DNA from: Nitrospirota bacterium
GTDB taxonomy: Bacteria; Nitrospirota; Thermodesulfovibrionia; UBA6902
DNA length: 51,854 nt
NCBI GenBank assembly: GCA_016214845.1
Contig: JACRMS010000022.1
Location: forward strand, 1-51,854
Direction of reading: 5' to 3'
This document shows positions 26,257-34,601 of this stretch, one piece after another. Each line of letters opens with the position of its first letter. Position 1 is the first letter of the stretch. The notes beneath the pieces were generated by a model, which was given only the letters and a program-made list of their open reading frames with translations, was not told the DNA's origin and did not search any database. A program made the position numbers and the translations under genes.

Positions 26257-27663
26257 TTACTTTCCAGCAAGTCCCGTCTTTCTTGCTGCTTCAGCTACGG
26301 CGTGCGCGACTGCGGAAACAACTTTCTTGTCAAAACCCCCGGGGATGATATAGTCTTCATGCAGTTCATCGTCCTTCAGTATATGGGCTATGGCAGCGGC
26401 GGCGGCGAACTTCACTTCTTCATTGACTCCCTTTGCCCTGGCGTCCAGAAGCCCGCGGAATATTCCGGGAAAGCTGAGCATGTTGTTTATCTGGTTGGGA
26501 TAATCAGACCGTCCCGTTGCAAGCACTCTCACGATCGGGAGTGCTTCCTCTGGAGATATCTCAGGGTCGGGATTGGCAAGGGCGAAGACCACACGCTCCT
26601 TTGACATCTTATTTATGTCATCCGGCGTTATGATATTGGGCGCTGAAAGGCCGATGAAGACATCCGCTCCCTTCATTGCGTCAGACATGCTGCCCCTGAT
26701 CTTTCGAGGGTTGGTTGTTTTCGCAAGCGTCCTTTTGTACGGGTTCATGTCCTGTCTTCTGCCAGGATAAATTGCGCCGTGCCTGTCGCAGACTATTATG
26801 TCTTTTATTCCAAAGGACAAAAGTATCCTGGCGGTCCCTGAGCCTGCCGCGCCTGCGCCGGATACAACCACCCTGAACTTTTTGATGTCCCTCTTCAGAA
26901 GCCTTGCAACATTCATAAGCGCTGCTAACACCACAACGGCAGTTCCGTGCTGGTCATCATGGATAACAGGGATGTCCAGTTCTTTTCTAAGACGCGGCTC
27001 TATTTCAAAACAGCGCGGAGCGGAGATGTCCTCAAGGTTTATGCCGCCAAAGGCAGGTGAAATATTTTTTACGGTATTAATTATCTCTTCAGTATCTTTA
27101 GTCCTGAGAGCGATCGGGAAGGCGTCAATTCCAGCGAACTCCTTGAAGATCATTGCCTTGCCTTCCATAACGGGCATGGCAGCCTCAGGACCGAGGTCAC
27201 CGAGGCCGAGTATCGCGGTGCCGTCAGTCACTACCGCAACGGAATTGCCCTTGATGGTGTAGCGGTAAGCGTGTTCTTTGTTTTCATAAATGTCCCGGCA
27301 AACCCTTGCCACGCCCGGCGTATAAACTTTTGAGAGGTCATCGCTGTTTCTGATGGAAACTTTATTGTGTATCTCTATCTTCCCGCCCTCATGGACGTAA
27401 AAGGTCCTGTCCATCACCCTGAGGACTTTAACGCCCTCAACAGTCTTTAATGAGTTTACGATCCTTTTTTCGTGCCCTTCATCGCGCGCGTTGACAGTGA
27501 TGTCCCTGACGATCTTCCCCTTCTCGACCCGGACAATGTCTATCGCGCCGAAATCTCCTCCAGCCATGCTGATGGCGTTTGCGATCTTTGAAAACATGCC
27601 GACACGGTTATCTATTTCAACACGGATCAAAATACTGTAGCTCGGACTCGGAACACGCGCCAT
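26257..27663 (-). CDS. NAD(P)-dependent malic enzyme with N-terminal ACT domain
   Basis: Decarboxylates malate to pyruvate. The 468 residues begin with an ACT-type regulatory domain (about 8-85: ILIRVEIDNRVGMFSKIANA), followed by the malic enzyme domains with the substrate region KVYTPGVARVC, NSVAVVTDGTAILGLGDLGP, EDISAPRCFEIE, HDDQHGTAVV and the nucleotide-binding VVSGAGAAGSGTARIL. The ACT domain probably senses a small ligand such as an amino acid; which one is not visible. It sits between sdhCAB and a CBS-ACT gene on the same strand. Confidence 0.93.
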   Translation of the reverse strand: MARVPSPSYSILIRVEIDNRVGMFSKIANAISMAGGDFGAIDIVRVEKGKIVRDITVNARDEGHEKRIVNSLKTVEGVKVLRVMDRTFYVHEGGKIEIHNKVSIRNSDDLSKVYTPGVARVCRDIYENKEHAYRYTIKGNSVAVVTDGTAILGLGDLGPEAAMPVMEGKAMIFKEFAGIDAFPIALRTKDTEEIINTVKNISPAFGGINLEDISAPRCFEIEPRLRKELDIPVIHDDQHGTAVVVLAALMNVARLLKRDIKKFRVVVSGAGAAGSGTARILLSFGIKDIIVCDRHGAIYPGRRQDMNPYKRTLAKTTNPRKIRGSMSDAMKGADVFIGLSAPNIITPDDINKMSKERVVFALANPDPEISPEEALPIVRVLATGRSDYPNQINNMLSFPGIFRGLLDARAKGVNEEVKFAAAAAIAHILKDDELHEDYIIPGGFDKKVVSAVAHAVAEAARKTGLAGK

Positions 27664-27689
27664 ATTTTTCTCCTCTACTCATCTTTATA

Positions 27690-27794
27690 AAACCACAGAG
27701 ACACGGAGGCACTGAGGAAAATTTAATTTGAAAATGAAAATTTACAATTTAAGTTTTCAATATCTAAAACTCCGTGCCTCCGTGTCTCTGTGAT
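27690..27794. repeat. AACCACAGAGACACGGAGGC palindrome upstream of the malic enzyme gene
   Basis: The left arm ACCACAGAGACACGGAGGCA and the right arm TGCCTCCGTGTCTCTGTG are near-perfect complements, about 70 bases apart, with an AT-only centre. Confidence 0.8.
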
Positions 27795-27837
27795 AATTTC
27801 TAATCTAAAAAAATGTCTGCACTTGTTGCGTTGCAAC

Positions 27838-28482
27838 TCAACTCTTTTTTATCTTAACATTACTAAAAGTCCCTTCAAGCTCCGCCTTGAGGTTTTTAAA
27901 ATTTCCCGCGCCTTTTGTCCTTATCACAACGTCCCTGAATCCTTCCTTTACTCCTTCATATGACGTCAGGATGCTCTGAAGATGGAACCCATGTTTCCTG
28001 ATAATGTCAGCCACTTCTTTTATCGAGCCGGGCCTGTCCCCGATCGTCAGGAATATCCTGTTCCCGCCGTGCCTGACCCCGGTAATGTCCACAAGCACGC
28101 GGAACATGTCTTTGTCGGAAATAATTCCTGCAAGTTTACCATTTTCCAGCACAGGCAGGCAGCCTATTTTGTGATCGAACATTATCATTGCGGCCTCTTC
28201 GACCGGTGTCCCCGGCGTGGTGGTAATGGTCTTGCCTTTCATTACCTCTCTGACCTTTGTCTTTGCCAGTAGATAATGGAGTTCATATACATCAAGCGAT
28301 GTGGCTTTTGAGGGGCTGAATTCCTTTATGTCCCTGTCTGAAATTATTCCCTTTAATCTATCGTCCTTCAGGACCGGCAGATGTTTGATACTTTTCTCTC
28401 TCATCAGCTTCAATGCGTCAGTGACACTGTCATCAATGCCAACGGTAAAAACCTTTTCTGTCATCCAGTCAGATACAAACAT
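27838..28482 (-). CDS. CBS-domain pair with C-terminal ACT-like domain (AcuB-like)
   Basis: The 214 residues contain two CBS motifs (WMTEKVFTVGIDDSVTDALKLM, quoted in part, residues 5-60, and VREVMKGKTITTTPGTPVEEA, residues about 76-130), followed by an ACT-like domain (GNRIFLTIGDRPGSIKEVAD). CBS pairs usually bind adenine nucleotides. Such AcuB-like proteins are thought to regulate acetate or amino-acid metabolism, but the target here is unknown. AAGGAGGT precedes the start. It lies between the liv transporter and the malic enzyme gene. Confidence 0.85.
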   Translation of the reverse strand: MFVSDWMTEKVFTVGIDDSVTDALKLMREKSIKHLPVLKDDRLKGIISDRDIKEFSPSKATSLDVYELHYLLAKTKVREVMKGKTITTTPGTPVEEAAMIMFDHKIGCLPVLENGKLAGIISDKDMFRVLVDITGVRHGGNRIFLTIGDRPGSIKEVADIIRKHGFHLQSILTSYEGVKEGFRDVVIRTKGAGNFKNLKAELEGTFSNVKIKKS

Positions 28483-28500
28483 TGTGACCTCCTTAATACA

Positions 28501-28591
28501 GGGCTTAGGGGTTAGGGATTGGGGATTAGGGATTAGGGATTAGGGATTAGTTAATTTTACCGACCCCTAATCCCTGATCCCCAATCCCCGT
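28501..28591. repeat. GGGATTAGGGATTAGGG tandem/inverted repeat
   Basis: Tandem copies of GGGATTA on the left arm face CCCCTAATCCCTGATCCCCA on the right, making a long imperfect hairpin that fills the gap between livF and the CBS-ACT gene. Confidence 0.8.
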
Positions 28592-28594
28592 TCT

Positions 28595-29329
28595 TTAAAC
28601 TCCCAAATACGCCTTCTTCACATGCTCATCATTTAGTAATGACTGTCCTGTTCCCTGAAGCGCGATCCTTCCGGTCTCCAGCACATAAGCCCTGTCGGCT
28701 ATTGAAAGGGTTTGTTTTGTGTTTTGTTCAACGATGAGGACTGTGGTCCCCTCGCTTCTTATCTTTTTTATTATATCGAATATTTCCCGCACGAGGATCG
28801 GCGCGAGCCCAAGCGAAGGCTCATCGAACATCATCAATTTCGGCAATGACATCAGCCCCCGTCCAATCGCGGCCATCTGCTGTTCTCCGCCGCTCAAGGT
28901 CCCGGCAAGCTGCCTTCTCCGCTCTCTCAGCCTTGGGAATAATTCAAACACCATCTCCTTTGTCTTCTGCCTCTGTTTCCTTGCAGCGCCTTTCAACGAA
29001 CCCATGTCCAGGTTCTCTTCAACTGTCATCTCTACAAAAAGCCTTCTTGCCTCTGGACAGAGGGAAATTCCCATCTCTATGAGTTTGTAAGGTTCGACCT
29101 TATGAATTTCAACGCCGTTAAAAATCACCTCTCCCTTTTTTGGCCTCAAGAGGCCGGAGATTGTTTTCAGCGTGGTTGATTTCCCTGCGCCGTTTGCGCC
29201 GATGAGCGCGACCACTTCTCCCTCTTTCACCTCAAAGGCAACATCGCAGACCACCTGGACATCACCGTAAAAGACGTCTATGTTTTTTACTTCAAGCACT
29301 GTTGTCCTTTCTTGTCTGTGCTCCTTCAA
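28595..29329 (-). CDS. livF: branched-chain amino acid ABC transporter ATPase LivF
   Basis: One of two ATPases driving high-affinity uptake of branched-chain or related amino acids. The 244 residues show Walker A GANGAGKST, signature TLSGGEQQMAAIGRGLM, Walker B PKLMMFDEPSLGLAP and the LivF-typical VEQNTKQTLSIADRAYVLE. It overlaps livG by 4 bases. Order on the minus strand is livK-H-M-G-F. Confidence 0.95.
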   Translation of the reverse strand: MKEHRQERTTVLEVKNIDVFYGDVQVVCDVAFEVKEGEVVALIGANGAGKSTTLKTISGLLRPKKGEVIFNGVEIHKVEPYKLIEMGISLCPEARRLFVEMTVEENLDMGSLKGAARKQRQKTKEMVFELFPRLRERRRQLAGTLSGGEQQMAAIGRGLMSLPKLMMFDEPSLGLAPILVREIFDIIKKIRSEGTTVLIVEQNTKQTLSIADRAYVLETGRIALQGTGQSLLNDEHVKKAYLGV

Positions 29330-30048
29330 GCGCCTTGCGCCTCTCCGAGGTACGCCTCAATGACAAGCGGGCTGTGCCCAATCTCATGGGGCGTGCCTTC
29401 CGCAATCTTCTGGCCGTAGTTTAAAACAACGATCCTGTCTGAAATAGACATGATGACCTTCATGTGGTGTTCAATTATCATTATGGTTATTCCCCGCTGC
29501 TTTATCTTTTTAATGATCTCAATGGACTCATCAAGCTCGGAGGGATTAAGCCCGGCGAAAGACTCATCTAACAAAATCAGCTCCGGCTGTGTTGCAAGGG
29601 CGCGCGCGATCTCAAGCTTTTTTCTTTTGCCGAGGGGCAGGCTCTTTGAAATAACATCCCTGTCTTCGGAAAGCCCGGCAAAGTCGATTGTCTCGCGGGC
29701 CGTCTCTTCTGCCCGCGCCCTGTTTTTCGCCCTTAAAAAAGCGGACGCGATCACATTGTCATGCACGCTCATTCTTTGCAGGGGCTTTACCACCTGAAAG
29801 GTCCGCGCGATACCAAGCTTGCATATCCGGTGTGGTTTCAATCCCGAAATCTTGTTTCCGCTGAAAAAGACCTCTCCTTTTGACGGATGATAAAAACCGT
29901 TCACGACATTAAAGAGGGTCGTCTTCCCAGCGCCGTTAGGCCCGATAAGCCCGAGTATCTCTCCCTTTCTGATCTCAAAGGAGACATCGCTTATCGCGGC
30001 TAATCCGCCGAAGAACATCGAGACATTTTTCACTGACAGTAAGTTCAT
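29326..30048 (-). CDS. livG: branched-chain amino acid ABC transporter ATPase LivG
   Basis: Second ATPase of the transporter. The 240 residues show Walker A GPNGAGKTTLFN, VVNGFYHPSKGEVFF, GIARTFQ, PLGKRKKLEIARALA as a divergent signature (the usual LSGGQ is replaced by LPLGK, a common LivG feature) and Walker B PELILLDESFAGLNP, where the usual DEP is DES. It overlaps livM and livF by 4 bases each. Confidence 0.95.
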   Translation of the reverse strand: MNLLSVKNVSMFFGGLAAISDVSFEIRKGEILGLIGPNGAGKTTLFNVVNGFYHPSKGEVFFSGNKISGLKPHRICKLGIARTFQVVKPLQRMSVHDNVIASAFLRAKNRARAEETARETIDFAGLSEDRDVISKSLPLGKRKKLEIARALATQPELILLDESFAGLNPSELDESIEIIKKIKQRGITIMIIEHHMKVIMSISDRIVVLNYGQKIAEGTPHEIGHSPLVIEAYLGEAQGA

Positions 30049-31040
30049 TGTGAAGCGCTCCGCAATCCTAACAACCTTTTAAGCTTCGGGAAATCACCGA
30101 CTATGCCGTTGGGCAAAAAGATAATTATGACGATCAGTAAAATTCCAAATAGCGTCTGATGCGCGGCCCCGAGCCCCGGCATGGACCTTATATATTCAGC
30201 AAGCAGGACCATGATGACAGCGCCTGCAAAAGGCCCCCAGAAAGTGGCAACGCCGCCTACCATGACAATCATGATGGTGATGATCGAAATATCATGGAGC
30301 GCGAATGCTACGTGCGGGTCAATGTAGCCCATGTAGTTCGTATAAAATGCGCCTGCGATCCCGGTCAGCACGCCGCTGATGCACAATGCCAGGGTCTTGT
30401 ATAACGTGGTATTTATTCCGAGTGATTCAGCGGCATCCTGGTCTTCCCTTATTGCCACAAAATAATATCCGAGCTTCGACTCTATCAATTTCTTTACCAG
30501 AAAAAATGTGCCTGCCGCTATTGCGAGGATGACATAGTAATACCATGTCTTTACTATCCACGTCCTCTCCTGGACCAATATGCCGAGGGTGCCGCCGGTC
30601 AATGGCTGTAAGTTCTCTGCCGTGACCCTCATGACCTCTCCGCTTGCGAGTGTGGCAAGCGCAAAGAACGGGCCTCTCAGTCTCAGGACTATAAATCCTA
30701 AAACGAAAGAGAAGAGGGCGACAACAATGATGCTTAATGGAATACCCCACCACGGAGAGAGGCCGAGTTTGGAGTAGAGTATCCCCGCAGTATATGCGCC
30801 CACGCCGAAGTACGCCGCGTGTCCGAAAGATACCTGCCCGCAGTATCCGCCAAGCAGGTTCCACGCCATGCCGATAACCGCCCACATGATGACAAGAATA
30901 AAGATATGCATCATGTATGAACTCAACCCGGTAAGCGGCAGGACCGCAAGAATCGCCAATATGATTAGAGTGGGATAAGGGGGGATGGACTTTTGGCTTT
31001 TGACTTTTGACTTTTGCACTTTTGCACTTTCTTGTGTCAT
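30045..31040 (-). CDS. livM: branched-chain amino acid ABC transporter permease LivM
   Basis: An inner-membrane permease of about 331 residues. The ATG at 31040 is chosen over the one at 31100 because it follows a GAGG ribosome site and makes a 4-base ATGA overlap with livH. About eight membrane segments follow; family blocks are AWNLLGGYCGQVSFGHAAYFGVGAY (partly quoted as WNLLGGYCGQVSFGHAAYFG), RLRGPFFALATLASGEV and GGVATFWGPFAGA. The N-terminus before the first membrane segment (residues 3-17) is encoded by a short repeat also found between genes elsewhere. Confidence 0.93.
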   Translation of the reverse strand: MTQESAKVQKSKVKSQKSIPPYPTLIILAILAVLPLTGLSSYMMHIFILVIMWAVIGMAWNLLGGYCGQVSFGHAAYFGVGAYTAGILYSKLGLSPWWGIPLSIIVVALFSFVLGFIVLRLRGPFFALATLASGEVMRVTAENLQPLTGGTLGILVQERTWIVKTWYYYVILAIAAGTFFLVKKLIESKLGYYFVAIREDQDAAESLGINTTLYKTLALCISGVLTGIAGAFYTNYMGYIDPHVAFALHDISIITIMIVMVGGVATFWGPFAGAVIMVLLAEYIRSMPGLGAAHQTLFGILLIVIIIFLPNGIVGDFPKLKRLLGLRSASQ

Positions 31041-31966
31041 TTCCCGAACCTCTTTTTCTTCAAAAGCGAAGCAACGCCTCCGGGGAGAAATATCAGGCAC
31101 GCCACAAAGACGACGAATCTTCCGACAGGCGCCCAGCCCATTCCGATATAGGTTGCGGTCATGGATTCAAAAACTCCCAAAATCAGTCCGCCGATTATCG
31201 CGCCGACGGTTGAGCCCAGGCCTCCAAGAATTGTAATGACAAAGGCAATGAGAGTGAACTGTCCGCCGAGCGAGGGGAACAAATAATATATCGGGAGGAA
31301 AAGGCAGCCTGCCGCTCCGACAAGCCCGGATCCAATTCCAAAAGTGACCACCCTCATCATCTTTACATTTACTCCCATGAGCAGGGCGGCGTCAGTGTCC
31401 TGCGCAGTGGCCCTGATGGATTTGCCCGTGTCGGTTCTCGCAAGAAAAAACCACAGCGCGATGGTAATTCCAACAGCAAAGATAAATGAGACCGCCCATG
31501 GGAGCGACAGGGAAAGCTCGATCGGAGAGGCCTTCCAGAAATCACTCAGGTAAAATGCGCTGGTCGCGTAATCAACAGGAGTGGAACGGTAATCGGATTT
31601 AAAAAACAGCGTGGCAAGGTTTGCCAGCACCATGCCGATCCCCACTGTCAGGATGACCTGGTTCTCCGGCAGTATGGATTCCACCTTGAGCATCGGGTTG
31701 ATCAGGAATTTCTGGATTGCTGCGCCTAATAAGAACAGGACCGGGGTAGCTATAAAAACGGACAAATAAGGGTCAATGTGAAAGAGAACAAACATCCAGT
31801 AGGCAATATACATGGCCACCATCATAAGCTCGCCGTGCGCCAGGTTGATTATCTTCATCACCCCCATGATGAGGGTCATGCCCAAGCCGATGAGGGCATA
31901 CAGGCCGCCGAGCAGCAGGCCCGCTATCAGGGTTTGCAGAAAGACCTCAAGCTGGACAGGCGTCAT
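31037..31966 (-). CDS. livH: branched-chain amino acid ABC transporter permease LivH
   Basis: The second permease, 309 residues with about eight membrane segments. Blocks LLLGGLYALIGLGMTLIMGV, KIINLAHGELMM and GGLGSTVGAIIGGLILGVFES are typical of LivH. The distance to livK (137 bases) is filled by a palindromic repeat, so livH-M-G-F may depend on read-through or on processing of the livK transcript. Confidence 0.94.
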   Translation of the reverse strand: MTPVQLEVFLQTLIAGLLLGGLYALIGLGMTLIMGVMKIINLAHGELMMVAMYIAYWMFVLFHIDPYLSVFIATPVLFLLGAAIQKFLINPMLKVESILPENQVILTVGIGMVLANLATLFFKSDYRSTPVDYATSAFYLSDFWKASPIELSLSLPWAVSFIFAVGITIALWFFLARTDTGKSIRATAQDTDAALLMGVNVKMMRVVTFGIGSGLVGAAGCLFLPIYYLFPSLGGQFTLIAFVITILGGLGSTVGAIIGGLILGVFESMTATYIGMGWAPVGRFVVFVACLIFLPGGVASLLKKKRFGK

Positions 31967-31998
31967 AATTCACGCTCATTTGTAATCGTGATGGTGAG

Positions 31999-32106
31999 CA
32001 AGTAGTAAATCAAGTAGTAAGTAGTTAGTAGCTGGTAGGGGGACAGATTTGTAGTTGTACCCCCTTAACTACTAACTACTTGCTACTAACTACCTGCGAC
32101 TTGTTA
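31999..32106. repeat. AGTAGTTAGTAG palindrome between livK and livH
   Basis: Words such as AAGTAGTAAGTAGTTAGTAG on the left arm face CTACTAACTACTTGCTACTA on the right around GGGGGACAGATTTGTAGTTGTACCCCC (quoted as GGGGGAC...GTACCCCC). The right end overlaps the livK stop codon. Confidence 0.8.
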
Positions 32107-33294
32107 CTTCCTCTCTCTCCACACCGGTATCGGGTAGATATATTTTTTGCTTGCGTACTTTTCCGGCCAGATGCAGTGATGCTTGCCGTTTATTACCTGA
32201 AGGACAAGGGTGTCCATGAAGTTCTGGTTCTGATAACCTTCCTTGTCCTCAAATTTCACTGGCCCAAAAGCTGTCATTATATTGGTGGCCTTCATTGCCT
32301 CACGAATGTCTTCCGGCCCCATGCTCTTTGCCCTCTCAAGGACATCTTTTGTGATGTAGAGCGCTGAATACGCCTCTGCTCCGTGGTATGAAGGATAATC
32401 GCCGTAGAGCTTTTTATATTTTTCCGCAAATTCACTTGCGCCAGGATATTTCGCCATTGTGCACCAGAGTGTTGCTGTTACGACATACTCAGCCGCGTCC
32501 TTCGCGTTGTCGACAAATTCAGGTATCGCAAAGCCTGCCGCGCCGCCTGCAAAGAGTTTCGCGTCGACCCTCAGTTCCTTGATCTGTTTCATCAGCAGGG
32601 ACGCGTCCATGACATAAGAGACCATGTAGATCATATCAGGCCTTTCCGCCTTTACCTTGGTAAGGATCGGCTTGAAATCAACAGCGCCCTTTTCATATTT
32701 TTCCTTCACCAATACCTTCATGCCTATCTTCTCCGCCTGTTTTGCCATGTCATCTGCGCCGGAGGTCCCGAAGTCCGAGCTCTCATAGAGGATAGCGATG
32801 GACTGCGGTTTAACGACCTCTTTCAGGAAAGACACAAGCCCTGTGGCGTAGTACGCGTTTGACGGGTTCATGCGGAAGACATATTTATAGTTCTGCTGTG
32901 TAATTGAATCGTCCGCGCCGGTCACTACAAGGTAGGGGACCTTCCTTTCATTTGCCACGGCGGCAACCGCCTTTGAGCTTGAGGAACTGTATTCGCCGAT
33001 TATCACAGGCTGCTTTTTAACATCGATCAGCTTTTCCACTATCGACCTCGAGATCTCAGGCTTGCCCTGCGAATCCTCAAACGTCAGAACAACCTTCCTG
33101 CCTTTAATGCCGCCTTTCGCGTTGATCTCTTCAGCGGCGATCTCATACGACTTCTTTTCCATCTCGCCGAACTTCGCCTGCGCCCCGGTCAGGGGAAGCG
33201 GGATGCTTAATTCGAGATTTTCAGCCGCAAACACGTCAACTGCGAATAGACATGCAATAAAAAACAGAAGTATGACGAACGACAAACGTTTCAT
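32104..33294 (-). CDS. livK: ABC transporter substrate-binding protein (LivK type)
   Basis: The periplasmic binding protein of the transporter. The 396 residues begin with a signal peptide (residues 1-23, ending VFAAE) followed by a type I periplasmic-binding fold: IPLPLTGAQAKFGEMEKK, EINAKGGIKGRKVVLTFEDSQGKP, a VIIGEYSSSSSKAV ligand loop and VTGADDSITQQNYKYVFR. The ligand is probably a branched-chain amino acid or related small acid or amide; sequence alone does not decide. An AAGGAGG ribosome site precedes the start. Confidence 0.92.
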   Translation of the reverse strand: MKRLSFVILLFFIACLFAVDVFAAENLELSIPLPLTGAQAKFGEMEKKSYEIAAEEINAKGGIKGRKVVLTFEDSQGKPEISRSIVEKLIDVKKQPVIIGEYSSSSSKAVAAVANERKVPYLVVTGADDSITQQNYKYVFRMNPSNAYYATGLVSFLKEVVKPQSIAILYESSDFGTSGADDMAKQAEKIGMKVLVKEKYEKGAVDFKPILTKVKAERPDMIYMVSYVMDASLLMKQIKELRVDAKLFAGGAAGFAIPEFVDNAKDAAEYVVTATLWCTMAKYPGASEFAEKYKKLYGDYPSYHGAEAYSALYITKDVLERAKSMGPEDIREAMKATNIMTAFGPVKFEDKEGYQNQNFMDTLVLQVINGKHHCIWPEKYASKKYIYPIPVWRERK

Positions 33295-33404
33295 GATGTC
33301 CTCCTTGAGGTTTTTTTGATGGTCTTATAACGGATTAATATCACAAATTGGACGCTATTGCAATATCAATTCCTCTACAGTTGAATTGATATTTAAGATC
33401 TTTC

Positions 33405-33560
33405 TGCTGAAATGAAAGTCTGCTACAGAATTTCTATAATCGACAAACGGCATATTACATTTTTTGCTTCAGGGCAAATAGTATTTGTGCCTTTAACTCT
33501 ATGCTCTCCGCTCTTTGCTCTCTGCTTTTATAAGGTGTCGTATAGAAATTCCTCCACAGC
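33405..33560. repeat. inverted repeat in the livK-hisG gap
   Basis: The arms GAATTTCTATAATCGACA (near 33427) and TGTCGTATAGAAATTC (near 33536) are inverted copies about 90 bases apart. Between them is a run of TATGCTCTCCGCTCTTTGCT-type words. It lies in a 380-base gap between divergent genes; no gene is seen in it. Confidence 0.6.
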
Positions 33561-33609
33561 CTTCCATTTCAGCAACCATTGGAACAGAGTTCCCCATAAG
33601 TAGGTCCAT

Positions 33610-33638
33610 TTGAATATTTTCATTCCCGCTTGTATTAT
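33610..33638 (+). promoter_or_regulatory. promoter of hisG
   Basis: TTGAAT, a 17-base spacer and TATTAT form a good sigma-70-type promoter, 36 bases before the hisG start, which has a GAGAGG ribosome site. Confidence 0.65.
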
Positions 33639-33674
33639 AGAAAAGCTGATAAATTGTTCTGAGAGGTTTAGATT

Positions 33675-34550
33675 ATGAAAAAGGTTTTACGACTTGGCTT
33701 GCCCAAAGGAAGCCTGCAGGAATCAACACTGAAGCTTTTCAAGAAGGCCGGATACAATGTGTCCGTTGACGCGCGTTCATATTATCCTGTTTTTGATGAC
33801 ATAGAAATTCAGGCCTTGCTCATCAGGGCGCAGGAGATGGCGCGTTATGTGGACGACGGAGTGCTCGATGCCGGACTGACCGGAAAGGACTGGATACTGG
33901 AACAGGGCGCTGACGTTCATGAGGTCGCAGAATTGAATTACGCGAAGGGCGGGTTGAGGCCTGTTAGATGGGTTGTCGCTGTCCCGAATGATTCAAAGAT
34001 AAAAAGCATCAAAGACTTAAAAGGCAAGCGCATTGCAACGGAGCTTGTCTGTTTCACGAAAAAATACCTCAAGTCGCAAGGGGTCAAGGCGGAGGTTGAT
34101 TTTTCCTGGGGCGCGACAGAGGTGAAGCCGCCTTATCTTGCCGACGCGATCGTAGAACTGACAGAGACAGGTTCTTCTCTAAGGGCAAATAATCTAAGGG
34201 TGATAGAGACCATTCTTGTATCAAGCACAAGGTTCATCGCCAACAAAAAGGCCTGGAAGGACAAATGGAAAAGGCAGAAGATGGAGAATATCGTGCTTTT
34301 GCTGAAGGGCGCTCTTTCCGCTGAAGAAAAGGTCGGTCTCAAAATGAACGTGCCTGAGAGATCCATGAAGAGGGTGATGACCCTCCTTTCCGCAATGCAT
34401 TCCCCGACAATTTCCCAGCTCTCGGACAAAGGCTGGTACGCCCTTGAAGTTGTGATCGACGAAAAGACCGTGCGCGACATCATTCCAAAACTCAAGGCGG
34501 TCGGCGCGTCAGGTATCATCGAATATCCGTTAAATAAAGTTATACCGTAG
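33675..34550 (+). CDS. hisG: ATP phosphoribosyltransferase HisG, long form
   Basis: Condenses ATP and PRPP in the first step of histidine synthesis. The 291-residue length and the C-terminal ACT-like domain (about 215-291) mark the long form, which is feedback-inhibited by histidine. Blocks visible are [39 protein letters not shown] and the PRPP region [20 protein letters not shown] (20 residues). A promoter precedes it and a terminator follows, so it seems to be a single-gene unit. Confidence 0.95.
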   Translation: MKKVLRLGLPKGSLQESTLKLFKKAGYNVSVDARSYYPVFDDIEIQALLIRAQEMARYVDDGVLDAGLTGKDWILEQGADVHEVAELNYAKGGLRPVRWVVAVPNDSKIKSIKDLKGKRIATELVCFTKKYLKSQGVKAEVDFSWGATEVKPPYLADAIVELTETGSSLRANNLRVIETILVSSTRFIANKKAWKDKWKRQKMENIVLLLKGALSAEEKVGLKMNVPERSMKRVMTLLSAMHSPTISQLSDKGWYALEVVIDEKTVRDIIPKLKAVGASGIIEYPLNKVIP

Positions 34551-34560
34551 TTTTAATTTT

Positions 34561-34592
34561 GCAGGGGCTTTCATGAAAGGCCCTGCATTTTT
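34561..34592 (+). terminator. intrinsic terminator after hisG
   Basis: The arms GCAGGGGCTTTC and GAAAGGCCCTGC (one mismatch) with a two-base AT loop are followed by ATTTTTC. Confidence 0.85.
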
Positions 34593-34601
34593 CATGGTCC
34601 A

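Noticed and set aside
28501-28591. Possible CRISPR array
   Set aside because: The GGGATTA copies are tandem without spacers and are mirrored by an inverted arm; no cas genes are in the window.
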